In this document: positions 1-10,998 of the stretch, in pieces
How the letters are laid out: the number at the start of each line of letters is the position of its first letter
Position numbering within the stretch: the stretch's first letter is position 1
Source: Chara braunii
Taxonomy: Eukaryota > Streptophyta > Charophyceae > Charales > Characeae
Direction of reading: 5' to 3'
Assembly (NCBI GenBank): GCA_003427395.1
Contig: BFEA01000194.1
Coordinates: 1,136,065 to 1,170,247, forward strand
Length of the DNA stretch: 34,183 nucleotides
Program-made: the position numbers and the translations under genes
Notes under the pieces: generated by a model
Databases searched by the model: none
Told to the model about the DNA's origin: nothing
What the model saw: only the letters and a program-made list of their open reading frames with translations

Positions 1-66
<66 letters not shown>

Positions 67-79
67 TCTCTCTCTCTCT
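1..79. repeat. (TC)n microsatellite at contig start
   Basis: Nearly pure CT dinucleotide repeat with one CCC interruption near position 62. It begins at base 1, so its true length is unknown; the contig probably ends here because the repeat could not be assembled through. Confidence 0.97.
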
Positions 80-764
80 GTATATGCTTTCTTGTTGCAC
101 CTGCACCTGACCGCCATAACAGTCAGGTTCGGTGAGAGAGTGACAATAAGAAAAATGAAGAGGATCAGGTTGAGTCATACAGAAGGACGAACGAGACGAT
201 GATGTTTGTGACAAACTTAAATCGCGACGACCATGACAAGATGATCACCCCGATACATGAAAAGCATCCTCATGATAACCACAAGATGCACCCGCAGCTG
301 CTGATCGCCTTGCTGGTAAGTCTTTGCGCTCCCCCCTATCCTCTCGTTCTTGCCACCCAATGAGTAATCCGCCTTTGCGAGCAGCCAACCCAAGACTAAT
401 ATGCAAGAAGCAACTATTCATCACACACTGCTATAGGGTAAGCAAATCGAAGCCCCCCACCTATCCATAAATAACCCGCGTAGAGCCCAAAAGCCTTAAA
501 ATGACCAAACCAAAGCTCTGGTCGGGAATCCGGCGCACCCATTTTGTGCGCGGTGGTTCAAAACCCTTGTTTGCTCCTTGGTTCGCACGACCTCACCAAG
601 ACTCGAGTGGGATATACAATTCTTCACCCTATCATATTCATCTTCCCCTTCGTCTTTGCCATCTCCTTCCCTTGTCGTGTTGACGTCAACTTGCTCCTTC
701 TTCCGTCGCGCAACTATCAGAAGTGGTCCGATCGAACGACGTATCAGGAAAGCAAAACAAAACA
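80..764. other. No gene recognised
   Basis: Mixed-composition sequence. Overlapping open frames of 60-94 codons exist around 496-828 on both strands but none has a recognisable motif, and one runs through the U6-like copy that follows. Confidence 0.5.
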
Positions 765-845
765 GATTCATGCATGTCATCCTTGCGGAGGGGCCATGCT
801 AATCTTATTTGTATCATTCCAATTTTAACGCATGTCCCGAAGGAC
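765..845 (-). pseudogene. U6 snRNA-like copy, decayed, 3' end missing
   Basis: Read on the minus strand, this stretch follows spliceosomal U6 snRNA from the 5' stem (GTCCTTCGGGACAT, ending at 845) through TTAAAATTGGAATGATAC, AAGATTAGCATGGCCCC and GCAAGGATGACATGCATGAATC (765). The central ACAGAGA box, which in functional U6 pairs with the 5' splice site, reads ACAAATA. The 3' part (GAGAAATGGTCC plus a T-run) is replaced by unrelated T-rich sequence. No TATA-like box is visible about 30 bases upstream. A decayed copy is therefore more likely than a working gene. The 5' stem lacks one base on each side compared with the usual plant form, a feature shared with the copy at 32539-32645. Confidence 0.8.
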
Positions 846-1090
846 AAAATAACAACTACGGCTCCGAAATGCTATCATCGGGTTCATCGGCCCTAGGTAA
901 TGTACAATAGTAGTATTTCACCCATCGACTTTCATCATAATTCGAACTCAGGACTGCGTTTCGACAGGTGAAGGATGTACCAATCAAAGATAAGCCAGCG
1001 AGTTTCAGGACCTGTCTCGGTACCGATGTCGGGATAACGTTTTGAAGTTGAGACTCTGAAATTAAAATTAATATAAAAATAACAATAAGA
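846..1090. other. No gene recognised
   Basis: Unassigned sequence between the U6-like copy and the (AAT)n tract at about 1091. I see no motif or open frame of note. Confidence 0.4.
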
Positions 1091-1319
1091 AAATAATAAT
1101 AATAATAATAATAATAAAAATTATGGGGTGAGGGGGAGGGGACTATCAGACCCTTTTATCCCACCGGTTGGTCTCTGCGTCGATATCGATTACAAAACCA
1201 AAAAGGATAAAACCGTTCGGTTCCTGCAGACTACTCAAGTACTCCCTCTTCGTCGGATACTGGACTCGATCCTTGAATCTGTTGCATGGAAGTCCAACAC
1301 TGTGACCAATAGTGTTATA
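1091..1319 (-). mobile_element. tRNA-derived SINE-like element, copy 1
   Basis: On the minus strand a tRNA-like head starts near 1319: an A-box-like segment (CACTATTGGTCACAGTGTTG), then a B-box-like GGATCGAGTCC (complement of 1262-1272). A body follows and the element ends in an (ATT)n tail (complement of 1091-1122). Head, body and simple-repeat tail is the usual SINE layout. The segment at 7578-7774 shares the head and part of the body (including TTGGTTTTGT), on the same strand. I cannot identify target site duplications, so the ends are approximate. Alternative: a lone tRNA pseudogene beside an unrelated microsatellite. Confidence 0.5.
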
Positions 1320-3336
1320 CCGAAGGTTGATACTAGCACTAGCGAAAACCCTTATAAACGGGTTTTGCACATTGTGCGGCCTCACCAAATTACCCCAAGG
1401 CCACACCTTGGCCCACCGGTCGGACTTCGGACCACAATGGTCGGCGCCTTTGTCACGTGGACTTCAGGCCTCATCTGGAGCTCGTGCACTCACACGACGA
1501 AACTAGAATTTTAAGTTTTATTCTCAGTTTTCAATCAGATAGAAAGCTTTTCAATTGTGATTACTAACCTACGACATATGGGAAATCACCCGCGTTGTCG
1601 AGCGCATCGGTCCGACACCGCACAAGGCAGCGCCGGACCCTTCCGGTCGCGTCACGCAGGAGTTGGTGCTTAATCCTCGTCGCGATATATACATGGAGCT
1701 TCCGCAAGCCGCTCCGGCCGAGTGCTCCAGCCATACCTCTCGCGAGCCTCTATGTCAGGATAAGGCCTATGCGAGGCACGACTTACCTCCATCTTACGTG
1801 AGTTGTCACCTCCCTTCGGTGGGCGTATCCCCGCAGAGCTACCAGTCCACAGTACGAAAGCTGATCAGTTGCAATCGCAGAGGTGGACCAGCCAAGGGCA
1901 TTTCTCATTCGTTGTAGCATAGGGGGTGCGCGTGGTATTACGCCTCTATCGAACCCGCGCGCGAACCGGCATCTTGGGGGGGTTGAGGTCCCAAGCGCGA
2001 CTCGTCGCCGGTCGACTAGGACGCATCCCACACGCCACTCGCACACCACTATAAAGAACATAAAAGTTAACACACACACACACACGTACATATACATATA
2101 TACAGAACGACACTGAACAAACAACGGGACAACACTCCTAGTCCCTTGGTAGTCATCCCATAACTCTCTGATGCGGAAATCGGATAGGCGTCGCGCTCGA
2201 GACTTAGTATAAAACCGCGCGGACGCAGGGCTAACTCATATCGACTCGCAACACAAGCGTACGCAAGCGGTCGTAATGATGGCGTACTATGCAGTACCCA
2301 TACTTATGCGGTCCTCGTTAATCTCGAGGGTTTCATTCGACACTCAAGTGTCGGATGACACGCACCTTGAGGTATTGATCCATCGACGTTGGACAACCGC
2401 CAAGTGCGGTTGAGAACCACACCCTCTTCTGCACCCTGCGGAGAGTGGGTGGTATACAGGTTCATACATGTGGTGGCAATCGTCTCTTATCGCCCCGGAG
2501 ACCAGCTCCATCATCTAGGGCCTGGAGAGAAATCAAGGGGTTTGACTTAAACGGCTGCCACGGACTACAACGTTCAACCATAAAAATTCTAAAGAGCAAA
2601 GGCTAAAAGGGAAATTCTCATTTTCCTCGAAAACATAATCTGTTTAACCCTTACGCGTGATCATTGTAGGCCTCACGAAACGCTCAAGACATATATATTC
2701 ACATATATATAGAGAGGGTTATTAATATAGGACGACCACTTCTCACAGTCACAGTGGGACTCCTCTCAGCCATATATATACGTACGTGAGCGCAGACAGT
2801 CAAATCCAAAGTCCAAATCACCAAACATACATGCAATCATATCAAAGATTCAACCAAAAGTTCATGCACTACACGGGGTCAACTTCAACCATTCTCTGCA
2901 CTCACACTCCTTGCTTTTAGCCATACAAGCCTCACTCTTTGTGCAACTTTCAAAATAAAATACTCAGTATTTTTCTTTAAATGACCATTTAAATAAAGTT
3001 CGGGTGAAAACACAACAAAACAATTCAAATCACAAGGCTAAAGTTTTTAGGTTGAGTGACAAAAGTGGATTGGAGTTGAGCCGTAAATAGATGAATCGGC
3101 AACCGACCTGTTATCAGTGTAAACAGAAGATGATCCTCGTAGGATCAAGCTGAAACTAATCAAAATCCTGAATCAATCGATCAAGAAGACCTGTGACACA
3201 AGACAGGTCAATCCCAAGCTATGTCTATAAGTTCATGGAGAATAATCTTCATATCACCGTGACGATCTCACTCAAATCATCCTATTTAACTAAGCCTAAG
3301 TCTACCTCTAAGCAAATGTCAAAGAAAAGGTAGACC
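1320..3336. other. Unassigned 2-kb stretch
   Basis: No gene or transposon termini recognised. It contains a small perfect inverted repeat (AAAACCC/GGGTTTT, 1345-1366, 8-nt loop), a short CA/TA repeat at about 2070-2102, and a TATAAAA at 2208-2214 with no identifiable transcription unit behind it. Open frames of up to 113 codons have no recognisable domains. It could be decayed retroelement, but I cannot show that. Confidence 0.4.
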
Positions 3337-3780
3337 TTCGGCAGAATCTCCTCTATACAGAGTGGATTGTCCAAATCGTCACCTGTCAAAATATAATCTA
3401 ACTTCTTCAAACTAAGAAAATTTCGGCAGCGCTTCCCGTAGGAAAAATGTTTTTTCAGAATTTATATCAGCCTGAATATGAAAACAGAAATAGTCTTCGA
3501 CTTTCCGAAGTCAAATTTTGTCGAACTCCCTGAATTAGCAAAACTTTTGGCAGCACTCCCTTTAGAAAATAAGACTTCCCAGATTTTTACCAAGCCATAT
3601 AAAATTTAGACAAATTGAACTTTGAAAAGTCAAGTTGACTAACTCCTTGGATTTGTAGAAATTTCGGCAGCGCTTCCCGTAAAGAAAGTAGCTTACCAAA
3701 ATTTATACAAAACCAAGTATAACAAATGATCTCAGAAAATACAGAAATTGACCTAAGTAAAAATAAGGTTAGCTCAGAAA
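3337..3780 (+). repeat. Diverged direct repeats with TTCGGCAG motif
   Basis: The motif TTCGGCAG followed by a pyrimidine-rich CTTCCCGTA or CTCCTCTATA-type stretch recurs at 3337, 3422, 3546 (as TTTGGCAG) and 3663, spaced 85, 124 and 117 bases. The second and fourth copies share AATTTCGGCAGCGCTTCCCG exactly. In the first two copies the following bases can fold into a tiny hairpin (for example TTCC-CGTA-GGAA). A shorter direct repeat, CTCAGAAAAT(A/G)CA, follows near 3730 and 3773. The array runs toward the hairpin array at 4007 and may belong to the same larger repeat element. Confidence 0.75.
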
Positions 3781-4006
3781 ATGCAAAAATTGAACCAACT
3801 CAGATCGCTCTAGCACGTGGCGAGCAACTAAAGCAACTACCTGTCAAACTGAAACTCATACTAAGTAGTAGCCTCACTCAGTCACATGCAAGTCAAACCA
3901 CAAAGGTAAGTACTTTCACCATCCCCAAAGTCAAATTTATCAAACAATAGTTTGTAGTCTTTCACTGATTTATCCCTTTATACCCAGCTTACATAAGGCA
4001 TAAAGC

Positions 4007-4728
4007 TAGACCACCCAAACTTATGAAACATGTCTAACTCAGCCATGGAATATACACAAACACAGGGCACAACAACTTTTCTTTTCTTTGAGAATATAAC
4101 TAGTTCACCCTAGCCGCCATGAACTGTTTAAGTATCACAACTTTATATAATTGTCTGCACTTAGTCTTATAAGGTAGCATATGACTAAACCGATTAACTT
4201 AGATCGAGGTTCAGCCTGCCCCTTCTTACCACAAGTTTATTCTTAATTAACACTCTCTTCAGTTCGTGATAAGCTACAGTCAGACCACCCAAACTTATGG
4301 AACCCTGTCTAACTAGCCTGTTCATAGATATAATAATAGTAAAGTATAGCCAAGTTATATTCCTCTGGTTCCAGCATGTGTGTGGCATTGGATCAAGACC
4401 ACCCAAACGTATGGAACATGTCTTGGCCCTAGCCTGGTTCATTTATTTCAAAGCCAAAGCATGAAGAGGCTGAGCCAACCAAACTTATGGAACATGCTCA
4501 GACCTCCTCGTTCAGGAACCAAAGAAACTGACAACAACCCAAAGTAAACAAGGCGACCAAGCCACCCAAACTAATGGAACATGCTTGGTCCCTAAAAGGT
4601 CATTCACATTCAGCCTTCACAAGTCAGAGCAACCAGACCACCCAAACTTATAGAACGTGTCTGGTTCTCCAGGCAATTCAAAAATAAACACAGCACTGGG
4701 TCTTTCCAAACTTATGGGGACTTCCCAG
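4007..4728 (+). repeat. Array of hairpins with constant loop and covarying stems
   Basis: Seven units share a loop close to CACCCAAACTTATGGAACAT flanked by complementary arms. Arms: 4007-4011/4032-4036 (TAGAC/GTCTA), 4282-4285/4307-4310 (AGAC/GTCT), 4394-4399/4420-4425 (CAAGAC/GTCTTG), 4470-4475/4496-4501 (CTGAGC/GCTCAG), 4555-4562/4583-4590 (GACCAAGC/GCTTGGTC), 4631-4638/4659-4666 (AACCAGAC/GTCTGGTT), 4696-4700/4724-4728 (CTGGG/CCCAG). Loops are 20 nt in five, 21 and 23 nt in the others. Stem positions two to five from the loop change as pairs (A-T to G-C, G-C to A-T, T-A to C-G), while the closing pair is C-G in six of the seven (G-C in the last unit). The fourth unit extends by GAGG/CCTC past a one-base bulge. 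Units lie 65-275 bases apart. I do not recognise the family. Confidence 0.9.
4101..4188 (+). repeat. Two divergent hairpins of the same array
   Basis: AGTTCA/TGAACT arms enclose a loop beginning CCC (about 4101-4125). TTAGTC/GACTAA arms (4161-4166/4183-4188) enclose TTATAAGGTAGCATAT, which resembles the second half of the consensus loop. They sit between the first two clear units, as expected for older members. A further weak candidate with CAGT/ACTG arms lies at 4742-4762 around ACCCAAAC. Confidence 0.5.
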
Positions 4729-6075
4729 CCTCTGATAGACCCAGTCAGACCCAAACAAACTGCTCTTTCTCTCATCCTCCCTACATATGCAATCCCACAA
4801 TCTGCTTTCAGTCAAACAATAAAACTGAAACTGACATTGCACAATTATTCCTTTATTAAGTCTGGTTTATGTCCTGAAGTGAAACTGAAAGCCAAAGTAG
4901 GGAGAGAGGCAACATACTCAGTCAAACATAGCAATGAATACAAGTAGGGTTTATACTGGGTTTATAGAAGGAAAGCAAAGTTTATCTTTCAGTTCTCTGC
5001 CTCCAGAACTTCTCCTGAGTTCCGGCAGAGCTCCCGCAATCGGTGGGTTGACTCCCCACAGAGTCTTGCTGCGGTCCTACAGGTTGCAATCTCGCTTGCC
5101 GCCTTCCTCTCAGAACAGGATAAGACCTAGAGTAAGAGGGGCAGAAGGAGGGGTTTCAGGCGCTCGAGATACAGGAGAGGGACAAACTCAACTCCCTGGA
5201 GAGGGTCTTGTAATCTTCCATCGCCTAAGAGCCCCTCACACTTTATCGGAAAGTTGGTGATGCGTAGTCAACCCTCAACAAAATACAGCCCTCACGCCAC
5301 GCATAACGAGCCCTCCTTCCTGTTAACCCGCCGTTACGGAGCCACCCAAAGGTTGCGCTAAAAAATAGAGCATACCGGTGCACGGCCAGCGCACCATGGG
5401 CGCACAGCCGGACGCACATTAGCTCAGGCTCGGAAAAAAAACACCTTCCTCCATATAACAGCAAAACGCATTTAGCTGAACAGCAGTGCAGCGATGACCC
5501 AGCGACTGGAAACAACTGGCTGTGACAATCCTTAGTCCTCCGTAGCTCCATACGGAAAGAAAGCAACCCTCCTAATTCAAAAGCAGATAACCGCCGCGAG
5601 GGGCTTTCCATTGGAGGCCTGGATCGGCTATACAGTAGTTAACAGTTTGCAGACACAGGCTCTTGAATACTATCTCCAAGCAGCAACTTGCTGAAGCTGA
5701 GACGTTCACAGAGTCACACAGATGCTGCACTGCCGTATCTGCACAATGGTCAGGCCTTCAAATTTGCATGATCGCCCTATGATTGGTTGCCCCTGATCGC
5801 CAGCTGTCTCCTGCAGCTCATCCGCCTTTAATCTCAGGTACGTGCCTCGTTTCGCTCGTCCTTCCTCATGCTATCCCATTCCCCCCTCCTTTCTGCAAAA
5901 CTCAGTTCCTAAGTAAGTTGGCACCTTCTGAGTCGGCCTGCTACTGCGTATGTTGGCCTTACTGCATAGTCTACCGAGACTAGAGGCGTGCAGGCCAGTC
6001 GGCCGGCCCGTACTTTCCGCAGTCGTGTTGTCGCTCCTTGTGACCGATTCGTGCTACCTCGATCGTCTAAGTGAG
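4729..6075. other. No gene recognised
   Basis: Open frames at 4934-5260 (+) and 5243-5611 (-) of 108 and 122 codons show no recognisable domains. The second half is GC-richer than the upstream arrays. I cannot see element ends. Confidence 0.4.
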
Positions 6076-6155
6076 CAACTTTAGAATGAGTCTTCGGCCG
6101 GAATGTAGGAAGATACAACTTTAGAATGAGTCTTCGTTCGGAACGTAGGAAGATA
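6076..6155. repeat. 40-bp tandem duplication
   Basis: Two adjacent 40-bp units (6076-6115 and 6116-6155), each beginning CAACTTTAGAATGAGTCTTC and ending GTAGGAAGATA, differing at about three positions. Confidence 0.95.
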
Positions 6156-6203
6156 CATGCGGACACTAGGCAAGCCCGCCCGCTGTTGCTCCATCGTCTC
6201 CCC

Positions 6204-6366
6204 CTCTCTCTCTCTCTCTCTCTGCCTTATTCCCTCACTTCCTCAACTCTTCGCGCCTGGTCCTTCCGTACGGTCAAGTTCATTCATTCTCTCGGGAGTA
6301 AAAAGTTCGGTTGACCATTGCGTGTTGATGATTGTTACGATGTGAGGCTTGCGGGGGGGGGGGGGG
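6204..6366. repeat. (CT)n tract and G14 homopolymer
   Basis: A CT dinucleotide run at 6204-6223 and a run of 14 G at 6353-6366. Homopolymer length is unreliable in short-read assemblies. Confidence 0.9.
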
Positions 6367-7577
6367 CGAGGAAACACACAAAAAAATGTTGAATCTACCC
6401 CTGAATATTGAAAAAATGCATTACCATCTTTATACTGAGACGAAATTTTACCCCCGGGCGCGGCCTATACAGATCGTAGTGCCCACATCATCCCACGGAT
6501 TGCGGATATGAGACCGTCAATCATATCGCCCTACCCAAAAACCTCCGCCTATCTCATTACTCCACTCGATTCTAGTAGAAATCAAGTGAGGTCTTCGCTT
6601 TCCCAGTGTCTTAGCGCCCATCCGGTTTCAGTCCACCGCTACCACCTCTGGCTGCGCCCCGCCATTCTACTCCTTCCGTCATCTCACATACTTGAGTGTA
6701 CCTGACGCGAAACCGCGTCAGGTTCGTCCTTCTTTTCATCACCCCCGTCGTCTGCTATCTTTCCTCGCTGCCTGTCACCTCTCCGCCTTGCCTCACCGTG
6801 CTCGTCCCCCTCTGATACGTAGCGCTGCCCAGTACTGCCCCTACCGCTACCCGCTGCACTATCTACTCTGCCCGCGGCTGCCCGGTGCTGCCCGACCGGA
6901 CCCACGCCCGCTGCACAACTTCAACGCCCCTCGCCCGACTCCAGTCTACAGTCCGACGGCAGTCCCTGGGCAAGCTTAGAGCCCTCTGCCTAAAGATATG
7001 TTGCGGGTCCCTACTGAGTAGCATTCGAGCGGAGGTCGCTGATGCTCATAGGGGGGAGAGTACCAGGGGAGGGGAACAACGGTTGATACTATCGAAGGAG
7101 CCCGGTCCTGATGCTACCGGCCGGCACCTGCCCGGTATGACCCACCTGCCGTAGCCGGTATCTCACCTGCTGCCGGGTGCAGCTCTCGCATGCTCCCTCG
7201 TTGGAGGCTTAAGCACGAATGTGGCTGCTACGGAGTTCCTCGAAACACTATAACGGGGTAACTTTGACCCAGCCACGAAGAGAGTTCGCGGCCACATTTC
7301 AGGCATTACCGCGAATACAAACACCCCCACGCAACCTCACCGGACCCGGAACGTGGGTTATATACTATCCGCATTGCCGACCCTCTTTACCTTTGGTGCA
7401 ATTACAACCCAGACCCTGACGGCGCCGTAGTTTTTCCGTGCTATGGCGTAATAGAGGACTTTCGCCAGCATCTTGAACCCGCAGACCCGTCGGATGAGGT
7501 GCGCACTCAAGGTCCTTGATTGTCGTGATGGCCATAAAACCCGGCGTCACATCTGAATTAGGAAACCGTCGGGGCCT
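6367..7577. other. No gene recognised
   Basis: Between about 6830 and 7190 the plus strand is C-rich with recurring CTGCCCG and CCGG motifs, giving chance frames of up to 95 codons. No domain, RNA gene or transposon end seen. Confidence 0.4.
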
Positions 7578-7774
7578 AAAGATAAAAATAATATAACAAA
7601 TTATGTTTAGAACTTTTTACGAAGGACGAGGAAAGGAAAACGCCAATACCGTTCCAGCGTCGCCGACCACAAAACCAAGGGAAATAGCCCCGACAGGCTC
7701 CCATGTCTTCGCCGCTCGATCTCGCTCCCTGAATCTCTCCGATAAAAGTCCGACACTCTAACCAATAGTGCTAG
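7578..7774 (-). mobile_element. tRNA-derived SINE-like element, copy 2
   Basis: On the minus strand, TAGCACTATTGGTTAGAGTG then TCGGACTTTTATCGG gives a tRNA-like head close to an A-box. It aligns with the head of the element at 1091-1319, and shared CGAAGA and TTGGTTTTGT blocks follow. The element runs into an AT-rich tail near 7578-7610. The B-box-like part is degraded. The copy at 1091 has the better B-box, so both are probably old insertions. Confidence 0.45.
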
Positions 7775-10733
7775 GCCCAAGTCTGGGTCTAGTTTTGACG
7801 GACATCAACATAAACGAATATTGCGAGACGCGCAAACCTACCGAATCGCTTTCAGAACCACCCAGTTGTCGATGTCGTCCTCCACACGTACACACGAGTC
7901 ACGGGTAAGTGCACCAGTTAAACGACAAAAATCTATTTCGTCCTAGTTTAATAAAAAAATAAAAATTTGGTCGGCGCCCACGCTGGCTTCTCAGTCATCA
8001 AAGATAAAAAAGATATCAAGCGCGCCTTAAGTCTACGCGCCCACACACTCTCTACTCTAATCAGCTACTCAGTCAACGTAAACCACAGGCACAGACGCGC
8101 CTCGCGCATATACGTAAACTTTAAACCAAACTTTTTTTCTGTCACTTGCAAAAAAAAACAGGGCGGATACCCTTGTAAGGGTATTCGCACCGACAGCGCC
8201 CTTAAACCCGTGCGTCCACATAATCCCTACCTTTATCTTATGCGCGCCCGTCATCTTGTCTATAAAGAGTCGACCGCGGGTTGTGCAACACGTATGTGAC
8301 TGGCTGCTTCAAGTACCACCGCAGGTGTCACTTGTGCAAGGTGAAAAAGGACGCACGAATACCCTTATAAACGCCGACACAGTTTAGTACAGACACGGTA
8401 GAAGTCTATTACCTTTATCGTTGGGCTCATTCATGACAACATGTAGCGTGCTCATCGTGTTGTCAAATCAAAATGTGGGTTCCTATTGTTTATATGTTCA
8501 GCGGTACAACAAGTGTTGGTTCTGGACGAGTTGCATCTCCCACTTTAGTAGAGTCGTCCTTGTAGTTCCTACAACTGTCGTTAGGCAATATTGGTCGGAG
8601 TAATAGTTTTTAGCGCTCAAATTTTCAATATGTCACATCATATTTTCAAGTTATATTAACATGCCGACATCAAGAAATGAGAAAATTATCCAACCCACTC
8701 ATCAAAGTTGTTATTTGTTTCGGACACTAACTAGTGCAGTATACATGTAATTGACCCTTCTTGTAGGAAGTTGTCTTTCTTAGTCTTGCTAAGTAGTTTA
8801 CGCATACCCATTATTTTTTGTTTACTGTGTTTCAATGTTATATTAGAACTACGTTGATCGCGACTGTCAACTTTTATATCTTTGTTTTCTTATAAGAGCT
8901 CAATCTTTTACTTTTATACCCTACCTTGAGGTGTTGCCTCATCCCTCAATAATTCAAATTTGTTGACCGATTCCTACCACTTCATCAACGGCAACCTCAT
9001 TTTATCAAGCTCCTTCCTTATCCTATTTTTTGTCAGTTCACCGTCCACATCTTTCTCTACCATGATATCGACATTCTAATAGTTTATCGAACTCTCGACC
9101 TGCTTTCGTACATTTGTTCGCTCTCAATTGTCGTTGGAATAATTTCTCGATTATAAATTATTAACGACTATTTTTTCACTATGGGTTAATTATAAGTATA
9201 TTGTGTTCGACCATTCGTCGATCGTATCTAACACTATGTAGACAGAGTCTAGAGTTTTTTTTAGCTTTATGCACTCCTTCAATACGGGTCACTAGTAAAC
9301 TTTTCGACACAGGAGTATTTAAAGCAAACCAATGGTCGAATGTATACAAAGTATACAACATGTATTCGCAGTCTGTAAAAGATACAGATGCGGTCTCCTT
9401 TTGTTTGTTTACTTTGATAATGAGTTGACCTACATCGGGTGTCATGGTGGCAAGTCCACGAAGGGGATAGTTTGCCATTTGATTGCCCCCCCATCCATTT
9501 GCATCTCTTTGAGGTAAGTAAATTTTACCTGCACTTGAACTTTTTTATACTATTAACATTTTGTTTTACTTCATTCTCAATATCGCCCCTTCCAACATAT
9601 GAATCGCTCGGTAATCACCGGACCCAATACAAAAATCAACTTCCTTTTTAGTTTTTGCATTGATAATGTGATTAAATTATTGTTGCAAATCCAATAATAT
9701 ATCTTTTATGCAAAGTTTTAAGTCAATGTTAAATTTGTATGCAATAGTTTAATCTTTTTATACATTTTCTTCTTCGATAAGTATTATTTTATTTTACTTA
9801 AATAACTATATCTCATATAACTTTCGCACCAATAAGTCTTACTGATCACTTATCGACGATATTGCAAATACAGAAGTTTTTATCAAAGATTTATTTATAC
9901 ATTGAAAAAACTGTTTTCCAAAGATTTTATCATTCGTATAAAAAAATATTTATTGATTCTTACTACAATGTTTTTTTCCTGTTTTTGTAATAACATTGTT
10001 TCTCTTAGTGTTGCAATTGAATCTGTTATAATGAACTTTTAAGGTCGGTAAAGTGTCTTAAAGTTCGTCATTATATTTTTTTTCACGTTGTTAAAACTTA
10101 TAGTATGAACCTCCAAAGGGGTTAGTGAGATATATGTCACTTCATCGTTTTCGTATGTCATTATTATATATTGCTTCAGTTCAATTGTACAATTCAACAA
10201 TAGATTAATGATTTAAGTCGGGTATTTCATCTCAAACTTTTCAAGATAAAATATTTAAATATCTTATATGAAATAGTTCACGTAACCCCCATGTCTCATG
10301 AAGATCTTTTTTTTTTTTTACCTAATTTATTTTTCATGATTGTTTTTTCAAAGGGGATGAACAACTGAAAGAATTGTGTCTTAATCACACCGTATTTTCA
10401 TTACAAGAATATGCTCACCAACTCTGAAAGTTTTTTCGAAGCAGGGAACATTTAAATAAGTAATTTTGCGCATTCTCGTTCTTATGTACCTTTGTTTGTA
10501 CTACTCTCGACAAGTTAGTTTTTATTATGCAAAAGTTAGATAAGAGATTGGAGTTTCTTTATTATTTCGTTTTTCTCAAAACTACCTTATCGTTAAAATA
10601 ATCATAATAATAATAAATGATCCTCGTGAAATTCTTTTTTATTATTTGAACCATTCATAGCATTTGCTGCGAAACAGAGACACATAGATAAGTGACTATT
10701 TTTTAATTATTAAAATTGTTAATGGGGTTCAAT
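7775..10733. other. AT-rich unassigned 3-kb stretch
   Basis: No gene recognised. It contains a tight inverted repeat, GGATACCCTT-GT-AAGGGTATTC (8165-8186, one G-T pair). TGGTCGGCGCC occurs at 7970 and also near 1439; it resembles a primer-binding-site-like motif but no LTR is visible. From about 8600 on, composition becomes strongly AT-rich with short chance frames only. Confidence 0.4.
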
Positions 10734-10782
10734 GTAGGCTACCAGTTAAGCCGCCCGGTCCCAGGTGGCCAAGGAAGGTCCC

Positions 10783-10814
<32 letters not shown>

Positions 10815-10990
10815 AAAACATCCGAAACAACACTATGTTATGCAGTAAAATAAACTGAATAACTTTTGCCTCAGAGTTACATCGAAATTCTTCACCAAAT
10901 TTAAAATTTAAAAATAATTGTTTTATTTTTATATTTATTTATTTTTTTGGCCCGTCCAGGCAAGTGACCCCGGGCCACTCTGGTAGCTAG
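10734..10990 (+). mobile_element. hAT-type non-autonomous element, small family, copy 1
   Basis: 257-bp element. The left end reads GTAGGCTACCAG and the right end CTGGTAGCTAG, imperfect terminal inverted repeats. It is flanked by the identical 8-bp duplication GGTTCAAT (10726-10733 and 10991-10998). Eight-base duplications with short terminal inverted repeats are typical of hAT elements. Inside are a GC-rich subterminal segment, a run of A, and a core (TTATGCAGTAAAATAAACTG ... TTCTTCACCAAATTTAAAAT) shared with the other elements downstream. There is no coding capacity, so it would have needed a transposase supplied from elsewhere. Confidence 0.88.
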
Positions 10991-10998
10991 GGTTCAAT

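Noticed and set aside
2208-2214. TATAAAA as a promoter
   Set aside because: No transcription unit, initiator or coding region can be linked to it.
4007-4728. CRISPR array
   Set aside because: Spacing is irregular, the repeats carry variable palindromic arms instead of constant repeats with unique spacers, and the genome is eukaryotic.
7967-7990. TGGTCGGCGCCC as a retroelement primer-binding site
   Set aside because: No long terminal repeat or coding domain nearby, and the match to a tRNA 3' end cannot be established.
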